From CAZUZD01 sp964624465 (GTDB lineage Bacteria > Planctomycetota > Planctomycetia > Isosphaerales > Isosphaeraceae), in NCBI GenBank assembly GCA_964624465.1, contig CAZUZD010000144.1, positions 1-14,601 on the forward strand: 14,601 bases of DNA, in the 5' to 3' direction. Below, piece after piece: positions 7,197 to 14,601 of the stretch (the stretch's first letter is position 1; every line of letters starts with the position of its first letter). The translations under genes were made by a program, and so were the position numbers. Below the pieces are notes generated by a model that worked only from the letters and a program-made list of their open reading frames with translations, was not told the DNA's origin and made no database searches.

Positions 7197-7690
7197 GGTA
7201 CGAGCGGACGGCGCAGGGCGTGAGCGTGTGGGTCGATTCGGAGGCCGGGACCGAGGCGCTCGGTCGCGCGCTGGCCGCCTGGGTGGCGCCCGGCACGGTC
7301 ATCGGGCTGATCGGCCCGCTGGGGGCGGGCAAGACCCGGCTCTCGCGGGCGGTGGCCGAGGCGCTCGGGGTCGAGCCGGCGGCGATCTCCAGCCCGACGT
7401 ACGTCCTGATCCACGAGTACCAGGGCCGCCTGCCCGTGTACCACTTCGACACCTACCGCCTCGGCGGCCCCGACGAGTTCGAGGCCCTGGGCGCGGCCGA
7501 CTACTTCGACGCCGACGGCGTCTGCCTCATCGAGTGGGCCGACCGCGTCCTCGACCTGCTGCCGCGCGACCGCTGGCTGATCCGGATCGAGCCCGAGGGG
7601 GCGGCCCGCCGCTTCCACCTCGAACTGACCTCGCCCGAGCGCTTCGTCGACTGCCTGGCCCGCTCGGGCGGGCGGCCCGATCGGACCTGA
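7193..7690 (+). CDS. tsaE: tRNA threonylcarbamoyladenosine biosynthesis ATPase TsaE
   Basis: TsaE is the P-loop ATPase of the TsaBDE complex, which makes the t6A modification at position 37 of ANN-decoding tRNAs. The 165-residue product has the Walker A motif GPLGAGKT at 41-48, the switch-like SPTYVLIHEY at 67-76, YHFDTYRL at 83-90, and LIEWADRV at 112-119 with the usual Glu-Trp. Its ATG (7193) overlaps the thiL stop by four bases. GGGAGG (7180-7185) lies 7 bases upstream inside thiL, so it can load its own ribosomes as well as be coupled. The partner genes tsaB and tsaD are not in this window. The identification is secure from the motif order and the small size. Confidence 0.95.
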   Translation: MRYERTAQGVSVWVDSEAGTEALGRALAAWVAPGTVIGLIGPLGAGKTRLSRAVAEALGVEPAAISSPTYVLIHEYQGRLPVYHFDTYRLGGPDEFEALGAADYFDADGVCLIEWADRVLDLLPRDRWLIRIEPEGAARRFHLELTSPERFVDCLARSGGRPDRT

Positions 7691-7720
7691 CCCGCGCCGC
7701 CTGTCGCCGCCTGGCCCCGA

Positions 7721-7741
7721 GGTTCCCCCGGAACGGGAACC
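7721..7741. repeat. Perfect hairpin between tsaE and the phzF-like gene
   Basis: GGTTCCC (7721-7727) and GGGAACC (7735-7741) are exact inverted repeats around a 7-base loop, CCGGAAC. The hairpin begins 30 bases after the tsaE stop and ends 45 bases before the PhzF-like start. No T-run follows. It could be a weak terminator or mRNA-stability element marking the end of the glycerate kinase-thiL-tsaE unit, or a leader element of the next gene. Confidence 0.4.
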
Positions 7742-7786
7742 CGGGTCCTCCGGCCCGCCCGATCCTCTCGCGGAGAGTTCCCTCGC

Positions 7787-8593
7787 ATGCGGACCCAACG
7801 GATCGTCCAGGTCGACGCCTTCACCGACCGGCCGTTCGCCGGCAATCCCGCCGCCGTCTGCCGGCTCGATGCCCCGGCCGAGGACGGCTGGATGAGCCTG
7901 GTCGCCCGCGAGATGAACCTGTCGGAGACCGCCTTCCTGCACGCCGAGGCGGACGGCGCCTACCGGCTGCGGTGGTTCACGCCCACCGTCGAGGTCGACC
8001 TCTGCGGCCATGCCACGCTGGCCGCCGCGCACGTGCTCTGGGAGGACCGTCACGCCGACCCCGACGCCACGCTCCGGTTCCGGACCCGCAGCGGCGAGCT
8101 GACCGCCGTGCGCCGTGGCGACCGGATCGAGCTGAAATTTCCCGCCCGCCCGGCCACCGCCTGCCTGCCGCCCGACTGGCTGGCCGCCGCGCTGGGCGTG
8201 CCGCCGCTCTGGACCGGCCTGAACGGCATGGACCTGCTCGTGGAGGTGAGCACGGAGGCCGAGGTGCGGGGCCTGACGCCCGACCTGAACGCCCTGGCCC
8301 GCGCCCCGGTGCGCGGGGTGATCGTGACGGCCGGCTCGGATGGCGCCCCCCACGACTTCGTTTCCCGGTTCTTCGCCCCCAACGCCGGCGTGCCCGAGGA
8401 CCCCGTCACCGGCTCCGCCCACTGCGCCCTGGGCCCCTTCTGGGGCGAGCGCCTGGGCCGCACCGTCCTGATCGGCTACCAGGCCTCCCCCCGCGGCGGC
8501 ACCGTCGGCGTCGAGCTCCACGGCGACCGCGTCGCGCTGCTGGGCCACGCCGTCACCGTGCTCCGCGGCGAGCTGATCGAGCGGGTCGGCTAG
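7787..8593 (+). CDS. PhzF-family isomerase/epimerase-like protein
   Basis: The product belongs to the PhzF fold family, related to diaminopimelate epimerase. In phenazine producers PhzF isomerises a dihydro-hydroxyanthranilate; most homologues elsewhere, including probably this one, have unknown substrates. The 268 residues include the N-terminal signature VDAFTDRPFAGNPAAVC at 9-25, the family's catalytic glutamate at Glu47 in LSETAF, GHATLAAAHVL at 74-84, and the second-half signature DPVTGSAHC at 205-213. ATG 7787 has GGAGAG (7772-7777) 9 bases upstream. It is 96 bases after tsaE and has no other phenazine genes around it, so phenazine synthesis is not supported. It may be transcribed with the upstream unit or from its own promoter in the gap. 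Confidence 0.92.
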   Translation: MRTQRIVQVDAFTDRPFAGNPAAVCRLDAPAEDGWMSLVAREMNLSETAFLHAEADGAYRLRWFTPTVEVDLCGHATLAAAHVLWEDRHADPDATLRFRTRSGELTAVRRGDRIELKFPARPATACLPPDWLAAALGVPPLWTGLNGMDLLVEVSTEAEVRGLTPDLNALARAPVRGVIVTAGSDGAPHDFVSRFFAPNAGVPEDPVTGSAHCALGPFWGERLGRTVLIGYQASPRGGTVGVELHGDRVALLGHAVTVLRGELIERVG

Positions 8594-8639
8594 GGCACTG
8601 GGCGATTGCGGCCGCGGGGGGCGATCCGGCATGCTGGGA

Positions 8640-8661
8640 CGCCCGGCGCTGGGGCCGGGCG
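8640..8661. repeat. Strong GC hairpin in front of the glycosyltransferase gene
   Basis: CGCCCGGC (8640-8647) and GCCGGGCG (8654-8661) form a perfect 8-bp stem with the 6-base loop GCTGGG. It lies 46 bases after the PhzF-like stop and 22 bases before the preferred GTG start at 8684. An alternative ATG at 8663 would sit only one base beyond the stem, which would bury its ribosome site. The hairpin may act as a terminator without a T-run, or tune translation of the membrane protein. Confidence 0.5.
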
Positions 8662-8683
8662 GATGGTCCCCTGGAGATGGCCC

Positions 8684-10813
8684 GTGACCCGTCGTCGGCC
8701 CTCGGAGCGTGCGGCGCGAGCGAACCCGGAGAAGCCGTCGGCGGCGGTCGATCGGGGGGATGCGCTCGCGGTCGCGGCCGCTGACGGGGGGCCGGTGCGG
8801 CCGGGGGTGGGGTCGGGGCGGCTGACGGTGCTGGCGGTGGTCGGGCTGCTGGCGCTGCACTGGGGGCTGGCGGTCACGAGCCTGGTGCGCGAGAACCCGA
8901 CGGTCGACGAGGTGCTGCACCTGCCGGCGGGGGTCTCGTACTGGCAGACGGGCCAGTTCAAGCTGTACCACCACAACCCGCCGCTGGTCCGGCTGGTGGC
9001 CGCGCTGCCGGTGGTGCTGGCGAAGCCGGAGATGGGGGATCTGTACGCCCCGACGCAGGGTCGTGGCGGCACGATGCCGTCGTACTGGGCGTCCGACCCG
9101 CCGAACAAGGCCGGGTTCGGGCACGACTTCGCCCGGCTCAACGCCGCGCGGTTCTTCGAGCTGTTCACCCTGGCCCGGCTGCTGATGCCGACGTTCTCGG
9201 TGCTCGGTGGCCTGGCGGTGTTCGCCTGGTCGCGATCGCTCTACGGCACGGCCGGTGGCCTGCTGAGCCTGGCGGTGTACGCCCTGTGCCCGAACCTGCT
9301 GGCGCACGGGCGGCTGATCACCACCGACGCGGCGGCGGCGGCGTTCATGCTGGGGGCGACGTTCCTGTTCTGGCGCTACCTGGAGCGGCCGACCGGGGCG
9401 CGGGCGGCCGTCGCCGGGCTGGCGCTCGGGCTGGCCCAGCTCGTGAAGTTCAGCAGCCTGCTGCTGTACGGGATCTGGCCCCTGATCGCCCTGGCGGTCG
9501 CAATCGGTCGCTGGCGCGGGACCACGGCGGAGCCCTGGCCGCCGGTGCGGCGGCTGCTGGGGCAGGCGACCGGGATCGTGGCCCTGAGCGTCCTGACGAT
9601 CAACCTGGGCTACGGCTTCGAGGGGTTCGGCACGCCGCTCGGTTCGTTCCGGTTCTTGAGCCGGACCCTGACCCGCGACCGCGTGCCGGTGCCGCCGGGC
9701 CCCGAGGCGCCCTTCGACCTGTACCGCGAGCTGCGGCTGCTGCGGCAGAACCGGTTCCAGGGCACCCCGCTGGCGGTGCTGCCGGTGCCCTTGCCCCGCG
9801 AGTACGTGCTCGGCTTCGACGACCAGAAGTTCGAGGCCGAGGGGGCGCCGCTGCGGGTCGGCGACCGTCGCGCCCCGGCCGACGCGGTCTCGGGCTACCC
9901 GGTCTACCTCGACGGCGTGCTCCGGGATCAGAGCTGGTGGAACTACTACCTGCTCTGCCTGGTCTACAAGCTGCCCGAGGGCGTCTGGCTGCTGTTGGCC
10001 GCGTCGCTGGTGGCCCTGGTGGTGGCCCCCCGGGCCCGCGCCTCGTGGGCGGCCGAGTTCGCGGTGCTGATCGTGCCGGTGGTCGTGCTCGGGGTGATGA
10101 GCGTCCTGACGAACATCAACCTCGGCCTGCGGTATGTGCTGCCCGCCCTGCCCTTCCTGTACGTGGCGGCGGGCAAGCTGGTGCCCTGGGCGGCGAGCCT
10201 GCGGGGGCCGTCACGGCGGGTGGCGGCGGGCGTGGTCGGGCTCGGGCTGGCGGCGACGGTGGCGGCAACCCTGTCGATCCACCCGCACTACCTGGCGTAC
10301 TTCAACCTCGTCAGCGGCGGGCCGTCGCGGGGCTCGGAGCACCTGATCGACAGCAACCTCGACTGGGGCCAGGACCTCGTCGGCCTGAAGCGCTGGCTCG
10401 ACGCCAACGCGCCCGGCGAGCGGGTCGGCCTGGCGTACTTCGGCCAGATCCCGCCGGTGATCTTCGCGGCGCGGGGCGAGCCGCTGGACTGGTTCCTGCC
10501 GCCGGCACTGCCGGGCACCTGGGGCGACCGACCGCCCCGGCGGTACGCCGTGCAGGGCCTGGACCGGCCCCCGGAGCCGGGGCTCTACGCGGTGAGCGCC
10601 TCGCTGGTGCGGGGCCTGCCCTGGCGGGTCTACGACGCGCCGCTTCCCGGCGGCAACCCGGCGGCCGCGTGGGGGCCGATCGAGGCCAAGGCCAACGCCT
10701 TCAGCTACTTCGGCCGATTGACCCCGGTTGCGACGGTGGGGCATTCAATCTTCGTGTACCGGATCACGCCGGAGCAGTCGGCCGCGATGGCGGCGCGGTG
10801 GCGGGCGCGCTGA
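8684..10813 (+). CDS. Polytopic GT-C glycosyltransferase, family 39 (ArnT/PMT)-like
   Basis: This is a predicted inner-membrane enzyme that would transfer a sugar from a polyprenyl-phosphate donor to an envelope acceptor; donor and acceptor are unknown. With GTG 8684 as start it has 709 residues. A polar N-terminal tail of about 45 residues precedes the first membrane helix. Just after that helix is NPTVDEVLHLPAG, with the acidic Asp75-Glu76 pair expected of GT-C enzymes in the first extracytoplasmic loop. Roughly ten to twelve hydrophobic segments follow, with a soluble insertion near 325-410 and a C-terminal domain (DSNLDWGQDL near 550, then about 150 residues). GTG 8684 is preferred because GGAG (8673-8676) lies 7 bases upstream. 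ATG 8663 and TTG 8606 are in-frame alternatives but lie next to, or upstream of, the hairpin at 8640-8661. The first start is uncertain; the family is fairly sure. Confidence 0.87.
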   Translation: MTRRRPSERAARANPEKPSAAVDRGDALAVAAADGGPVRPGVGSGRLTVLAVVGLLALHWGLAVTSLVRENPTVDEVLHLPAGVSYWQTGQFKLYHHNPPLVRLVAALPVVLAKPEMGDLYAPTQGRGGTMPSYWASDPPNKAGFGHDFARLNAARFFELFTLARLLMPTFSVLGGLAVFAWSRSLYGTAGGLLSLAVYALCPNLLAHGRLITTDAAAAAFMLGATFLFWRYLERPTGARAAVAGLALGLAQLVKFSSLLLYGIWPLIALAVAIGRWRGTTAEPWPPVRRLLGQATGIVALSVLTINLGYGFEGFGTPLGSFRFLSRTLTRDRVPVPPGPEAPFDLYRELRLLRQNRFQGTPLAVLPVPLPREYVLGFDDQKFEAEGAPLRVGDRRAPADAVSGYPVYLDGVLRDQSWWNYYLLCLVYKLPEGVWLLLAASLVALVVAPRARASWAAEFAVLIVPVVVLGVMSVLTNINLGLRYVLPALPFLYVAAGKLVPWAASLRGPSRRVAAGVVGLGLAATVAATLSIHPHYLAYFNLVSGGPSRGSEHLIDSNLDWGQDLVGLKRWLDANAPGERVGLAYFGQIPPVIFAARGEPLDWFLPPALPGTWGDRPPRRYAVQGLDRPPEPGLYAVSASLVRGLPWRVYDAPLPGGNPAAAWGPIEAKANAFSYFGRLTPVATVGHSIFVYRITPEQSAAMAARWRAR

Positions 10814-10835
10814 GGGGGCCGGGCCGGGTCCCCAC

Positions 10836-10864
10836 TTGCGTGGATCGCGGGGGCCCCTTACAAC
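10836..10864 (+). promoter_or_regulatory. Candidate promoter in the 202-base gap before the cupin gene
   Basis: TTGCGT (10836-10841) and TACAAC (10859-10864) are separated by exactly 17 bases, with three of six and four of six matches to the sigma-70 boxes. The gap 10814-11015 contains no gene I can support; it is GC-rich and includes a self-complementary GGGGCCCC inside the proposed spacer (10850-10857). It is the only sizeable gap before the sugar-metabolism group, so a promoter is expected here, but this exact placement is tentative. Confidence 0.3.
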
Positions 10865-11015
10865 GAAAGTCCTGCGCGACGGGGTGCGCGTGCGAGCCCC
10901 CGTTGCGCCCGGTCTGGACCGGCCCGCTCCGCCCGCGGAGCACCCGGCCCGGCCCCGCTCGCCCCACCCGCTTGATGCCATCGAACCGCTACCGGATCGG
11001 CAGGAGATTCGTCCG

Positions 11016-12254
11016 ATGACCGCTACCCGCACCGACGCGGCCGCTCGCGCCGCGCTCGACGCCGGCGAGGGAATCCTTCGCCTGGCCCCGACCTGGGTGC
11101 CGCGCTCGTTCCTGATGCCCGGCGGCCGCCTGAAGCTGGCCCGCCAGGACCTTTACGCCCTCGGCACCCACCGCGGCGGCATCGACGAGCGCTGGTTCTC
11201 CTCGACCACGGCGGCCGCCAACGAGGGGGCCCCGCCCGATGAGGGCCTGAGCTACGTCGTCGTCGACGGCCAGCGGGCCTTCACGCTCAAGGACGCCATC
11301 GCCGCCCATGGCGCCGAGATGGTCGGGCCGGAGATGTGGAACACCTACAAGAAGTGGCCCGTCTACAGCAAGTTCTTCGACAACCTCGGCCCGATCCCCC
11401 ACCACATGCACCAGAGCCAGGAGCAGGCGGCCCTGGTCGGTCAGGAGGGGAAGCCCGAGAGCTACTACTATCCGCCCCAGCTCAACTGGACCGGCAACAA
11501 CTTCCCCTTCACCTTCTTCGGGTTCGAACCCGGCACCACCAAGGCCGACCTCAAGCGCTGCCTGGAGCGGTGGAACGAGGGGGACAACGGGATCCTCGAC
11601 CTCTCCAAGGCCGCTCGCCTGAAGCCCGGCACCGGCTGGCTGGTGCCCCCCTGCGTGCTGCACGCCCCGGGGTCGCTGGTCACGTATGAGCCGCAGTGGG
11701 GCTCCGACGTCTTCGGCATGTACCAGTCGCTGGTCGAGGGCCGCCGCGTGCCCTGGGACCTGCTCGTCAAGGACGTGCCCAAGGAGTACCACCACGACCT
11801 CGACTACATCATCGACCAGCTCGACTGGGAGAAGAACGTCGACGAGCGGTTCAAGGAAAACAACTACCTCGAACCGATTGTCCGCAACGGCGGCGAGGGC
11901 GAGGGGTACGTCGACAAGTGGATCGTCTACGGCACGGTCAACGGCAAGCAGCTCTTCAGCGCCTGCGAGCTGACGATCCAGCCCGGCCACTCGGTGACGA
12001 TCAAGGACGCCGGCGCCTACGGCCTCACGGTCGTCCAGGGCAGCGGCCACGTCGGCAAGACCGAGGTCGACAGCCCGAACTTCATCCGGTTCGGTGAGAT
12101 CACCGCCGACGAGGTGTTCGTCACCGCGAAGCGCGCCGTCGAGGGCGTGACCTTCAAGAACACCGGCAAGGAGCCGTTCGTGAGCCTCCGCTACTACGGC
12201 CCCGACGTGCACAAGGACCTGCCGAAGGTGGGCGACTACCGCAAGCACGCCTGA
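11016..12254 (+). CDS. Cupin-fold protein resembling type I phosphomannose isomerase
   Basis: The 412-residue product looks like a distant relative of type I mannose-6-phosphate isomerase, a zinc enzyme with two cupin domains. The visible metal-site pattern is PIPHHMHQSQ (His129, His130, His132), GKPESYYY (Glu148, compare the GK-E-WY motif of the family) and VLHAPGSLVTYEPQ (His216, compare the HA-G motif). A C-terminal cupin-like half follows (QPGHSVTIKDAGAYGLTVVQ, about 325-344). ATG 11016 has AGGAG (11002-11006) 9 bases upstream. It is 29 bases upstream of the next gene and so probably the first member of a group with the TIM-barrel and Gfo/Idh/MocA genes. This supports a sugar isomerase or sugar-binding role. 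It is not a standard ManA, and the substrate is unknown. Confidence 0.85.
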   Translation: MTATRTDAAARAALDAGEGILRLAPTWVPRSFLMPGGRLKLARQDLYALGTHRGGIDERWFSSTTAAANEGAPPDEGLSYVVVDGQRAFTLKDAIAAHGAEMVGPEMWNTYKKWPVYSKFFDNLGPIPHHMHQSQEQAALVGQEGKPESYYYPPQLNWTGNNFPFTFFGFEPGTTKADLKRCLERWNEGDNGILDLSKAARLKPGTGWLVPPCVLHAPGSLVTYEPQWGSDVFGMYQSLVEGRRVPWDLLVKDVPKEYHHDLDYIIDQLDWEKNVDERFKENNYLEPIVRNGGEGEGYVDKWIVYGTVNGKQLFSACELTIQPGHSVTIKDAGAYGLTVVQGSGHVGKTEVDSPNFIRFGEITADEVFVTAKRAVEGVTFKNTGKEPFVSLRYYGPDVHKDLPKVGDYRKHA

Positions 12255-12283
12255 GTCCATCCCGAGCCCTGGGAGGCCCCGCG

Positions 12284-12948
12284 GTGCCAGATTCCGTGCC
12301 TGACGAACCCGTCGACCGGAACCCGCCCCGCGAGGCCCTCCAGGCGCCCGCCGTCCCGCCCGAGCTGGTCGCGCCGTTCAAGCCCGACCTCGACGCCGAT
12401 GAGCGCCTGATCTGGGCCGGCGTCTCGTGGCCGACCTGGGGCCAGTCCGGCGGCTGGTGGAAGGCCCTGCTGGCGGGGTTCGCGGCCGTCGGCGTCGCAG
12501 CCGGCACGCTCGCGGCCTTCTTCGACCCGCGCTTCAAGGCGATCGAGACCCTCTGCGGCACGATCGCCGTGGTGGCCGGCTCGATCGGCTTCCTGATCCT
12601 GGTCGGTGGGCTGATGGCCGCGATCGACGCCTGGCGGGAGGGGCGGGCCACCCGCGGCGTGCTCTACGCCCTGACCGATCGGCGCGCGATCCTCCGCCGG
12701 CCCGTCGCCGGCTCCCGCGGCATCGAGGTGCAATCGATCCCCCGCGGCAGCGTCCGCACCCTCCACCGCGTGGAGTATCCCGACGGGTCGGGCGATCTGG
12801 TCTTCGCCCTCGCCGACGCGACCCCCGGGCTGCCCACGGTCTTCGCCGGCATCGCCGACATCCAGCGCGTCGAGTCGCTCGCGCGCCTGACCCTCCTGAC
12901 TCCACCCTCGCGAGCGGGCGACCCGCATTCCCAAGGGGCCTACGACCG

Positions 12949-12952
<4 letters not shown>
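12284..12952 (+). CDS. Small membrane protein with bacterial PH-like C-terminal domain
   Basis: The 222-residue product has a Pro/Glu-rich N-terminus, a DADERLIWAGV segment (37-47) typical of PH-domain membrane proteins, and two hydrophobic helices (about 59-80 and 91-114). A cytoplasmic tail follows, beginning with YALTDRRAILRRP (128-140), the start of the bacterial PH-like fold. No enzymatic residues are recognisable, and the function of such proteins is generally unknown. The start is GTG 12284, with GGGAGG (12271-12276) 7 bases upstream. It lies 29 bases after the cupin gene, and its stop overlaps the start of the sugar isomerase (ATGA at 12949-12952). The context therefore ties an otherwise anonymous membrane protein to sugar metabolism. 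Domain assignment is by motif memory and should be treated as probable. Confidence 0.83.
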
Positions 12953-14004
<1,052 letters not shown>

Positions 14005-14077
14005 GCGGCCCGCCGGCCCTCGCCCCCGAGACTGTCCCGGAACCCCCAATCTTTTCCCCTCCGACGGGTGCATCCTC

Positions 14078-14601
14078 ATGGCCTCGCAGCAGAAACCGCT
14101 GAACCTCGGCCTGGTGGGCTACGGCTTCATGGGCCGGGCCCACACCAACGGCTACAAGCGGGTCAACGACTTCTTCGACCTCAAATATCGGCCCGTGCTC
14201 AAGGCCGTCTGCGGCCGCAGCGAGGCGAATGCGAAGGCGTTCGCCGAGCAGTGGGGCTACGAGTCGTACGAGACCGACTGGCGGAAGCTGATCGCGCGCA
14301 AGGACATCGACGCGATCGACATCTGCACGCCCAACGACACCCACGCCGAGATCGCCATCGCCGCCGCAGAGGCGGGCAAGATCATCCTCTGCGAGAAGCC
14401 CCTGGCGCGGGATCTCAAGGAGTCGATCCCGATGGTCCAGGCCGTCGAGAAGGCCGGCGTGCCGAACACCGTCTGGTACAACTACCGGCGGGGGCCGGCC
14501 GGCACCCAGGCCCACCCGCATAAAGACCAGGGCGCCAATTTCCTCCAGGACTGGACGATCTCGGCCGACCTGCCCCAGGGCGGCGCCGGCCTGTGGCGGC
14601 T
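14078..14601 (+). CDS. Gfo/Idh/MocA-family NAD(P)-dependent oxidoreductase, 3' end outside window
   Basis: The first 174 codons of a sugar or inositol dehydrogenase are visible and stay open to the window edge. The Rossmann motif VGYGFMGRAH lies at 14-23. It is followed by ICTPNDTHAEIA (about 82-93) and the catalytic-domain signature CEKPLA (about 107-112), then WYNYRR near 132-137 and NFLQDWTISADLPQGG near 153-168. Start ATG 14078 has no recognisable ribosome site; the 73-base gap before it holds a pyrimidine-rich tract (14045-14061). Compared with the planctomycete family as I remember it, the stretch from Gly138 to Gly151 (14489-14530) is divergent and about nine residues short, while both flanks match well. 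This may be a real loop change, a damaged copy or a sequence error. It is probably in one transcription unit with the TIM-barrel gene. Confidence 0.88.
   Translation, partial: MASQQKPLNLGLVGYGFMGRAHTNGYKRVNDFFDLKYRPVLKAVCGRSEANAKAFAEQWGYESYETDWRKLIARKDIDAIDICTPNDTHAEIAIAAAEAGKIILCEKPLARDLKESIPMVQAVEKAGVPNTVWYNYRRGPAGTQAHPHKDQGANFLQDWTISADLPQGGAGLWR

Noticed and set aside
7787..8593. Phenazine biosynthesis locus
   Set aside because: Only a PhzF-fold protein is present; no phzA/B, phzD, phzE or phzG genes lie nearby, and lone PhzF relatives are common in bacteria that make no phenazine.
7163..9307. A 714-codon open frame on the minus strand across thiL, tsaE, the PhzF-like gene and the glycosyltransferase
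   Set aside because: It is a shadow of GC-rich coding DNA: the translation is rich in Arg, Gly, Pro, His and Gln, with no recognisable domain, and it lies antisense to four well-supported genes.
14068..14523. A 151-codon plus-strand frame at the window end
   Set aside because: It is the wrong phase of the Gfo/Idh/MocA gene; the Rossmann and CEKP motifs are in the frame starting at 14078, which runs open to the window edge.

Overview
The window is about 14.6 kb of very GC-rich, densely coding bacterial DNA. It looks like a planctomycete chromosome, probably of the Isosphaeraceae type. This rests on the GC-saturated codon use, the family-39-like membrane glycosyltransferase with a long soluble C-terminal part, and the pairing of a TIM-barrel sugar isomerase/epimerase with a Gfo/Idh/MocA oxidoreductase. 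That placement is inferred from recalled protein families, not from a marker gene. I see no tRNA, rRNA, CRISPR array, transposase, integrase or phage gene. Most of the window reads as ordinary housekeeping and metabolic chromosome.

Layout. (1) 1-2784 (+): 3' part of a large flavin and iron-sulfur 2-hydroxyacid dehydrogenase (GlcD-like plus GlpC/GlcF-like fusion). (2) 2793-3113 (-): a small TPR gene, convergent with the first gene and interrupted by one in-frame TGA. (3) 3114-3406: a divergent intergenic region. (4) 3407-4852 (+): exported HtrA-type serine protease with two PDZ-like domains. (5) 4882-4972: a nested inverted repeat just before the next operon. (6) 5012-7690 (+): glycerate kinase, thiamine-monophosphate kinase (thiL) and the tRNA t6A factor tsaE, closely spaced, with thiL and tsaE overlapping. 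(7) 7787-8593 (+): PhzF-family isomerase. (8) 8684-10813 (+): polytopic GT-C glycosyltransferase. (9) 11016-14601 (+): a sugar-metabolism-like group made of a cupin protein resembling phosphomannose isomerase, a small membrane protein with a PH-like tail, a TIM-barrel sugar isomerase/epimerase translationally coupled to it, and a Gfo/Idh/MocA dehydrogenase cut by the window end.

How the genes may work together. The first enzyme oxidises a 2-hydroxyacid such as glycolate, D-lactate or D-2-hydroxyglutarate, and glycerate kinase feeds glycerate into lower glycolysis. A shared glycolate/glyoxylate/glycerate salvage role is possible but unproven, because other genes lie between them. The last group suggests oxidation and isomerisation of an unidentified sugar or inositol-like substrate.

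I found no convincing new multi-gene system. The items most worth a second look are the TPR gene with its single in-frame stop, the nested inverted repeat at 4882-4972, a locally scrambled and shortened patch in the Gfo/Idh/MocA gene (about 14482-14534), and the coupling of an uncharacterised membrane protein to a sugar enzyme.
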